This document shows positions 59,794-64,000 of a stretch of DNA of 64,000 nt, piece by piece. Below the pieces are notes generated by a model, which was given only the letters and a program-made list of their open reading frames with translations, searched no databases and was not told the DNA's origin. The DNA lies in assembly GCA_937880755.1 (NCBI GenBank), contig CALGRX010000021.1:1-64000 (forward strand), read 5' to 3'. Position numbers and translations under genes: made by a program. The stretch comes from an uncultured Clostridia bacterium. Its GTDB lineage: Bacteria > Bacillota > Clostridia > Christensenellales > UBA3700. Positions within the stretch are counted from its first letter, which is position 1. Each line of letters begins with the position of its first letter.

Positions 59794-60468
59794 ATGGTAA
59801 AAATTGCGGACGAAGGGTGGAGACAACTGCTAAGAAGCGAAGGGGAAAAAGAGTATTTTCCTAGATTGTGGACGTCGGTAATGCAAGATTACGCTACGAC
59901 TACTTGCTTCCCACCCAAAGAAAATATTTTTAGAGCGCTGGACTTGTGCCCCTACGACAAAGTCAAGGTCGTTATTCTCGGTCAAGACCCGTATCACGAT
60001 TACGGACAGGCTAACGGGCTGTGTTTTAGTGTAGAGAAAGGCACTAAACTGCCACCGTCACTCGTCAATATATTCAAGGCGTTGCAGTACGATTTGGGCA
60101 TCAAGCCCGACTCCAACGGCGACTTGACGGGGTGGGCGGAGCAAGGCGTATTGTTGCTCAACAGCTACCTCAGCGTGCGCAAAGGTCAGCCGTTGTCGCA
60201 TTCTCAATACGGTTGGGACGTATTTACCGATAGAATTATCCAATTGCTCAACGCTCACGACACGCCGATAGTATTTATGCTGTGGGGCGGATACGCTAAG
60301 TCTAAGGCAAGGCTTATCGACGACAAAAAGCATCTCGTGCTCAAAGCCGTTCACCCAAGCCCATTGTCTTTTTATCACGGCTTCTTGGAGTGTAAGCACT
60401 TTTCTAAAGCCAACGACTTTTTGGCTTTGCACGGCTTACAACCCATCAATTGGGCGTATAAGTCCTAA
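59794..60468 (+). CDS. ung: Uracil-DNA glycosylase
   Basis: It removes uracil from DNA. 224 aa with the water-activating loop VILGQDPYHDYGQANGLCFSV, LLLNSYLSVRKGQPLSH, VFMLWGGYAKSKA and the DNA-intercalation loop HPSPLSFYHGFLECKHFSKAN. All family 1 motifs are intact. No Shine-Dalgarno; the start codon is at the predicted transcription start. Divergent from the hisJ-like gene, sharing a 74-bp control region. Confidence 0.95.
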   Translation: MVKIADEGWRQLLRSEGEKEYFPRLWTSVMQDYATTTCFPPKENIFRALDLCPYDKVKVVILGQDPYHDYGQANGLCFSVEKGTKLPPSLVNIFKALQYDLGIKPDSNGDLTGWAEQGVLLLNSYLSVRKGQPLSHSQYGWDVFTDRIIQLLNAHDTPIVFMLWGGYAKSKARLIDDKKHLVLKAVHPSPLSFYHGFLECKHFSKANDFLALHGLQPINWAYKS

Positions 60469-60589
60469 AGGGTGGCGACTAAACGCAAAAGCAGTTTTTG
60501 AGTATCATAGTTTATTTGAAGTATAAGTCGTTGATAGTTAGGAAAAAGGGTTAAAATAACTTACAAGGCGAAATTTTGCGAAAAAATTA

Positions 60590-60618
60590 TTGATTTATAT
60601 CAACTATTATACTATAAT
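60590..60618 (+). promoter_or_regulatory. Promoter of the lipoprotein gene
   Basis: TTGATT (60590-60595), 17 bp, TATAAT (60613-60618). The leader of about 33 nt carries GGGAGA before ATG 60658. Confidence 0.62.
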
Positions 60619-60657
60619 TATTATATTATATAGCAATTCTTATTATGGGAGAATAGA

Positions 60658-62088
60658 ATGACAAAGTTTACCAAGTCGATTTTGATAGTTTTGATGGTTG
60701 CAACGATAGCCCTTGCTTTGGTTGGCTGTCAAAATTTTAAGTGGGGTCCTGTTGGCCCTATTACGACGGGAGATGTAGAAAACAACGGCGCTATGGTCGT
60801 TAAACAAGGCGATTATATCTATTACGTCAACGGAATGGACGACACCGCCAAGATAACCAAGCCTGAGGACAACCACTTTGGTAAAGCAAGCGTCAAGGGT
60901 AGCATTATGAAGAGTAAAATCAACGCTGACGGCACCTTGAGCGATACCGCGGTTGTCGTGCCTAAGACTTATTATACCGGCAACACGGGCGCAGGTCTTT
61001 ATATCTTCGGCGAGTGGCTCTACTATTGCTCTCCTAGCACTCAGACCGACAAATACGGCAACGTTTTGACGAGCAATCTCGAATATATGCGTACCAAGCT
61101 CGACGGTAGCAAGACCCAATCCATAGCGGTTATCGAGGGTGCGTCCGTCAAGTTTACTTTTACGGCAACGGCACTCATCTATATGGAAGGCACCGACCTC
61201 AAGAAGATTGAGTACACCGACAAGAAGATTGGCAAAGAAAGCGTGATTGCTTCTGACGTAACGGGCTCGCTCTTTACCGCGCAAAGCAATATCGTGTTCT
61301 ATACAACGGCTAGCGAAAGCAAGACCCTCAACAGCAACGTCGTTTGGGCGATAGACGGCAACTCTACGCCTGTCCAAATCATCGGCGATACTACCTACGC
61401 TTCGGGCGAAACTCCAACTCTCAAAGAGCAAAAGTCTATTTCGCTCGTCAAGTACGATAAGAATGAGAAGGTATTGTACTATACTAGAACCGACAACGAC
61501 ACGGCATCTACGACAGGCACGTACGGCTACAAGTTTGATAGCCTCACCGCTATTGACAAGACTTTGGAAAAGAAATACGCAGTATCTTCCGTAAGCAGCT
61601 TCGTTCCTCTCGGATTTGAGAACGGTATACTTGACGTTTCTTCCGCTACCGTCAAGGTTTACAAACCAATATCTGAGCAAGCCAACGTCAATGACGTAGA
61701 CAAGGAGATTACTCTTTCTGGTACGCCTACGGTACTATTCTTCGAAGGTGACTACGTTTATTACGTGATATCCAACGCCCTTATGAGAATGAATTATAAG
61801 GCAGAGGTTCCAAGCGAGGAAAAGATTAGTGATCAAAATCTTTCGACTTCTTGGCTAGCTCCGGTTAAACTCGGCAACTATGTATATTATATCGACGGCA
61901 ACAACTACAATTACCTATATAGACTCGACTACACGACTTATAGTGTGACTGAAGGCGTTGAAAACAAAGCCGAAGGAAAAATTGTCAGCGGATACGAGGA
62001 GAGCACCGAAACCAAAGACGGATTGCTACCTAAGTTTATGACCGAAGCAGACAAAGAATCTTATATCAAGGCTAACCCTGCAGAATAA
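60658..62088 (+). CDS. Lipoprotein, DUF5050-like beta-propeller
   Basis: 476 aa. Lipobox ALVGC (Cys24). The body is beta-rich with repeated aromatic strands (GDYIYYVNG, GEWLYYCSP, GDYVYYVIS, GNYVYYIDGNNYNYLYRLD), the pattern of DUF5050-type propeller proteins on clostridial surfaces. Codon use (many GGC, GCT, ACC) suggests good expression. Ligand unknown. Monocistronic with a strong terminator. Confidence 0.8.
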   Translation: MTKFTKSILIVLMVATIALALVGCQNFKWGPVGPITTGDVENNGAMVVKQGDYIYYVNGMDDTAKITKPEDNHFGKASVKGSIMKSKINADGTLSDTAVVVPKTYYTGNTGAGLYIFGEWLYYCSPSTQTDKYGNVLTSNLEYMRTKLDGSKTQSIAVIEGASVKFTFTATALIYMEGTDLKKIEYTDKKIGKESVIASDVTGSLFTAQSNIVFYTTASESKTLNSNVVWAIDGNSTPVQIIGDTTYASGETPTLKEQKSISLVKYDKNEKVLYYTRTDNDTASTTGTYGYKFDSLTAIDKTLEKKYAVSSVSSFVPLGFENGILDVSSATVKVYKPISEQANVNDVDKEITLSGTPTVLFFEGDYVYYVISNALMRMNYKAEVPSEEKISDQNLSTSWLAPVKLGNYVYYIDGNNYNYLYRLDYTTYSVTEGVENKAEGKIVSGYEESTETKDGLLPKFMTEADKESYIKANPAE

Positions 62089-62106
62089 TATCCAAGCGTT
62101 AGTTTT

Positions 62107-62136
62107 CACCGACGGATCTTCCGTCGGTGTTTTTTT
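62107..62136 (+). terminator. Terminator of the lipoprotein gene
   Basis: Perfect 10-bp stem CACCGACGGA/TCCGTCGGTG, loop TCT, then T7. Confidence 0.93.
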
Positions 62137-62269
62137 GTTTTTGTACAGTCAATACTAATTGGTGAATAGGAGTAGACGTAATACGCGAATTGTTTGATTG
62201 ACGAAAAAGTGCAATATTCGTTGCAAAGTTATTAATTGAGATAAAGCGATAAATAAATATGTAAAATAT

Positions 62270-62298
62270 TTGAAAAATTACGTCCTATATGCTATAAT
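62270..62298 (+). promoter_or_regulatory. Promoter of the NSS transporter gene
   Basis: TTGAAA (62270-62275), 17 bp, TATAAT (62293-62298) with TGC just before it (extended -10). Confidence 0.72.
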
Positions 62299-62328
62299 CA
62301 ATACATTACACTTGTATTTGGAGGAATT

Positions 62329-64000
62329 ATGGCTAAAAAGAGAGATTCTTGGGCGAGTCGTGCCACCTTTATTTTTGCGGCTATCGGCTCGGCGGTAGGT
62401 CTTGGAAACGCGTGGAGATTCCCCGGCTTGGCGGCTATGCACGGCGGCGGAACCTTTTTGTTGGTATATTTCTTAGCAATGTTTATCCTTGGCTGGCCAC
62501 TTCTTATGATGGAGATTTCTATCGGTCGTAAGATGCAACACGGTGCTCCCGGGGCGTTTAGAGGTCTTAACAAAAAGGCTGAATTCGTAGGCTGGGCGGC
62601 AGTTGCCAACGCATTCGTAATCGTAACCTACTACGCGGTAGTATTGGCGTGGATTTTGGTGATGATTGTCAAGTCGTTCAAGCTTGGCGGACTCACTTCG
62701 GAAGAAGCGGGTGGTTTGTTTTTTGGCGAAGCATTGCAGTATCAACCAATTTCAAACGGAGCGGGTGCTTTCGATATTCCGGGCGGACTTTTCGTAGCGC
62801 TGATTATTGCTTGGGTAGCAATATATTTGTGTATTCGTAAAGGTGCTCATAGCGCAGGAAAAGTCGTGCCTTTTACCGTCATTATCCCCGTTGTTTTGCT
62901 GATAATCTTGGCTATCAACGGTATGGTCAAAGATTTTGGCAACGCTTCGGGTGCGGGACTTAAGCAGTTCTTTATTCCTGACTTTAGCAAACTCGGCAAT
63001 AGCGGTCTTTGGATAGACGCTTTCGGACAAGTATTCTATAGTCTGTCGATAATGATGGCTATCATGATTGCTTACGGCTCTTTCGTCAACAAAAAGAGCG
63101 ATATCATCAAGGATACCTTGATTATCGCCGTCAGCGATATGGCAATAAGCGTGCTTGCGGGTATAGTTTTGTTCACCACCCTTAGCGGAACGGGAATGCT
63201 CGAGAGTTATATTGCCAATCCATCGGGCGGTATCGGAACTGCATTCGTCGTATATCCTCAAGCTATGGTTATGTTGTCGAGTAGCGCGGCTTTCAATAGC
63301 TTTATCGCATTTTTGTTCTATATGACTCTATTGACGCTAGCTATAGACAGTGCTTTCTCTATAGTAGAAGGTGTTGCAACATCTATCAGCGATAAGTTTA
63401 AGCTTGATCCTCGCAAGACTCGTTTGACGACTTGTCTTTGTGCGGCTTTGGTATCCGTGCTCTATATCACCAAGGGCGGTATTGAATGGCTCGATATCGT
63501 GGATAAATGGGCTAATTCGTTCAGTTTGATTCTCGTAGGTATCATAGAGTGTATCGTGGTAGGTTGGTTCTTCAAGACGAGCAAAGTCAGGGACGAACTC
63601 AACCGTACCGCAACGACAATCAAAATCAAGAGCGGATACGATTGGATAATCAAAATCGTTGCGCCTTTATTGCTCGGCGGGTTGTTTGTATGGAATCTCA
63701 TTGACACTATCAAGAGTTACGGTGGAGAAGGCGGAGGCTACGGCGGTTATCCTATTTGGGCGCAAGTGATTGCAGGTTGGCTCGTGTTTATTGCGGTGTT
63801 CGTAATAGGTATCGTCTTGCAACTCGTCACCAATCATAGCAAAAAGTTTGCTATGCTCGAAAACGACTACAAGGTTTGGGACGATATGCACGACGAGGAG
63901 ATAGAAGAACTCGTCAACGAGGGCGTTGAGGAAAGCGAGGCAGAGGCTATCGTGCTCAATTCGGCAGTAGAAGAAGCCCCAAGCGGGGAGAGCGCCGTTG
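62329..64000 (+). CDS. Sodium-dependent transporter, NSS family (partial, runs off right edge)
   Basis: A Na+-coupled amino-acid symporter of the LeuT fold; 557 codons are open to the window edge. The signature AAIGSAVGLGNAWRFPGLAAMHGGGTFL lies in helix 1, with the unwound helix 6 region (FGQVFYSLSIMMAIMIAYGS) and TLLTLAIDSAFSIVEGVATSISD in helix 8. At least 11 membrane segments are followed by an acidic cytoplasmic tail (DDMHDEEIEELVNEGVEESEAEAIVL). Shine-Dalgarno GGAGGAA before ATG 62329. Such prokaryotic members take up Trp, Leu or other neutral amino acids; substrate open. Confidence 0.93.
   Translation, partial: MAKKRDSWASRATFIFAAIGSAVGLGNAWRFPGLAAMHGGGTFLLVYFLAMFILGWPLLMMEISIGRKMQHGAPGAFRGLNKKAEFVGWAAVANAFVIVTYYAVVLAWILVMIVKSFKLGGLTSEEAGGLFFGEALQYQPISNGAGAFDIPGGLFVALIIAWVAIYLCIRKGAHSAGKVVPFTVIIPVVLLIILAINGMVKDFGNASGAGLKQFFIPDFSKLGNSGLWIDAFGQVFYSLSIMMAIMIAYGSFVNKKSDIIKDTLIIAVSDMAISVLAGIVLFTTLSGTGMLESYIANPSGGIGTAFVVYPQAMVMLSSSAAFNSFIAFLFYMTLLTLAIDSAFSIVEGVATSISDKFKLDPRKTRLTTCLCAALVSVLYITKGGIEWLDIVDKWANSFSLILVGIIECIVVGWFFKTSKVRDELNRTATTIKIKSGYDWIIKIVAPLLLGGLFVWNLIDTIKSYGGEGGGYGGYPIWAQVIAGWLVFIAVFVIGIVLQLVTNHSKKFAMLENDYKVWDDMHDEEIEELVNEGVEESEAEAIVLNSAVEEAPSGESAV

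Noticed and set aside
60643..61680. 345-codon minus-strand frame
   Set aside because: Antisense of the DUF5050-like lipoprotein gene; the plus strand has promoter, ribosome site, lipobox and terminator.

Overview
The window reads as chromosome of an endospore-forming, probably anaerobic Bacillota (Clostridia-like) bacterium. Sporulation genes (spoVT, a SpoVB-type flippase, spoIIE, a SigH-like factor, dipicolinate synthase dpaA/dpaB) occur with anaerobe redox enzymes (flavodiiron protein; a flavin reductase-rubredoxin-rubrerythrin fusion), ThyX, tmRNA and a complete F1Fo ATPase. The species cannot be named from sequence alone; an uncultured Clostridia lineage is my inference. Most genes are on the + strand in overlapping runs, separated by repeat-rich gaps. 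No rRNA, tRNA or CRISPR array was recognised.

Layout. 1-400: tandem 47-bp repeats. 0.4-11.3 kb: a block in the Bacillus subtilis order spoVT-yabM-mazG ... spoIIE-tilS-hpt, with dus, trmL and a degenerate nitrilase-fold gene between mazG and spoIIE and without recognisable yabP/yabQ/divIC. 11.3-17.7 kb: CCA-adding enzyme, RmuC, PHP phosphoesterase, VanW protein, phosphoglucomutase. 17.7-24.5 kb: a lipoprotein, a ferritin-like protein, secG, smpB, metY-metA, ssrA and a decayed phosphatase gene. 24.7-26.4 kb: the redox fusion and small genes. 26.8-33.6 kb: atp operon, with a c subunit carrying two carboxylates (predicted Na+ type) and an epsilon subunit lacking its C-terminal helices. 33.8-38.9 kb: an island with a membrane-anchored XRE regulator, two paralogous exported proteins, two FtsX-like permeases and an ATPase. 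39.0-45.0 kb: a membrane M28 peptidase, then an operon of class III aminotransferase, FGGY kinase, one degenerate and one intact class II aldolase. 45.0-49.4 kb: mrnC-thyX-sigH, a P-loop protein, dpaA-dpaB. 49.7-52.1 kb: flavodiiron protein with two DNA-repair genes. 52.2-64 kb: acidic membrane proteins, an NlpC/P60 lipoprotein, thiamine pyrophosphokinase, a decayed GH16 gene, divergent hisJ-like/ung, a lipoprotein and an NSS transporter cut by the right edge.

How it works together. smpB and ssrA (trans-translation) lie 2.6 kb apart with metY-metA between them; Glu111 in MetA predicts O-acetylhomoserine, the substrate of MetY. SigH, SpoIIE, SpoVT and DpaAB span early to late sporulation. The flavodiiron and rubrerythrin proteins would detoxify O2 and peroxide.

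Most striking: at least eight genes have a sigma-A-like -10 hexamer placed 5-7 nt before the start codon and no Shine-Dalgarno sequence, so leaderless mRNAs look common here. Other notable points are hairpin-bearing dispersed repeats whose stems covary between copies, one of which supplies the last codons of metA; two decayed genes; and the ABC/secreted-protein island.
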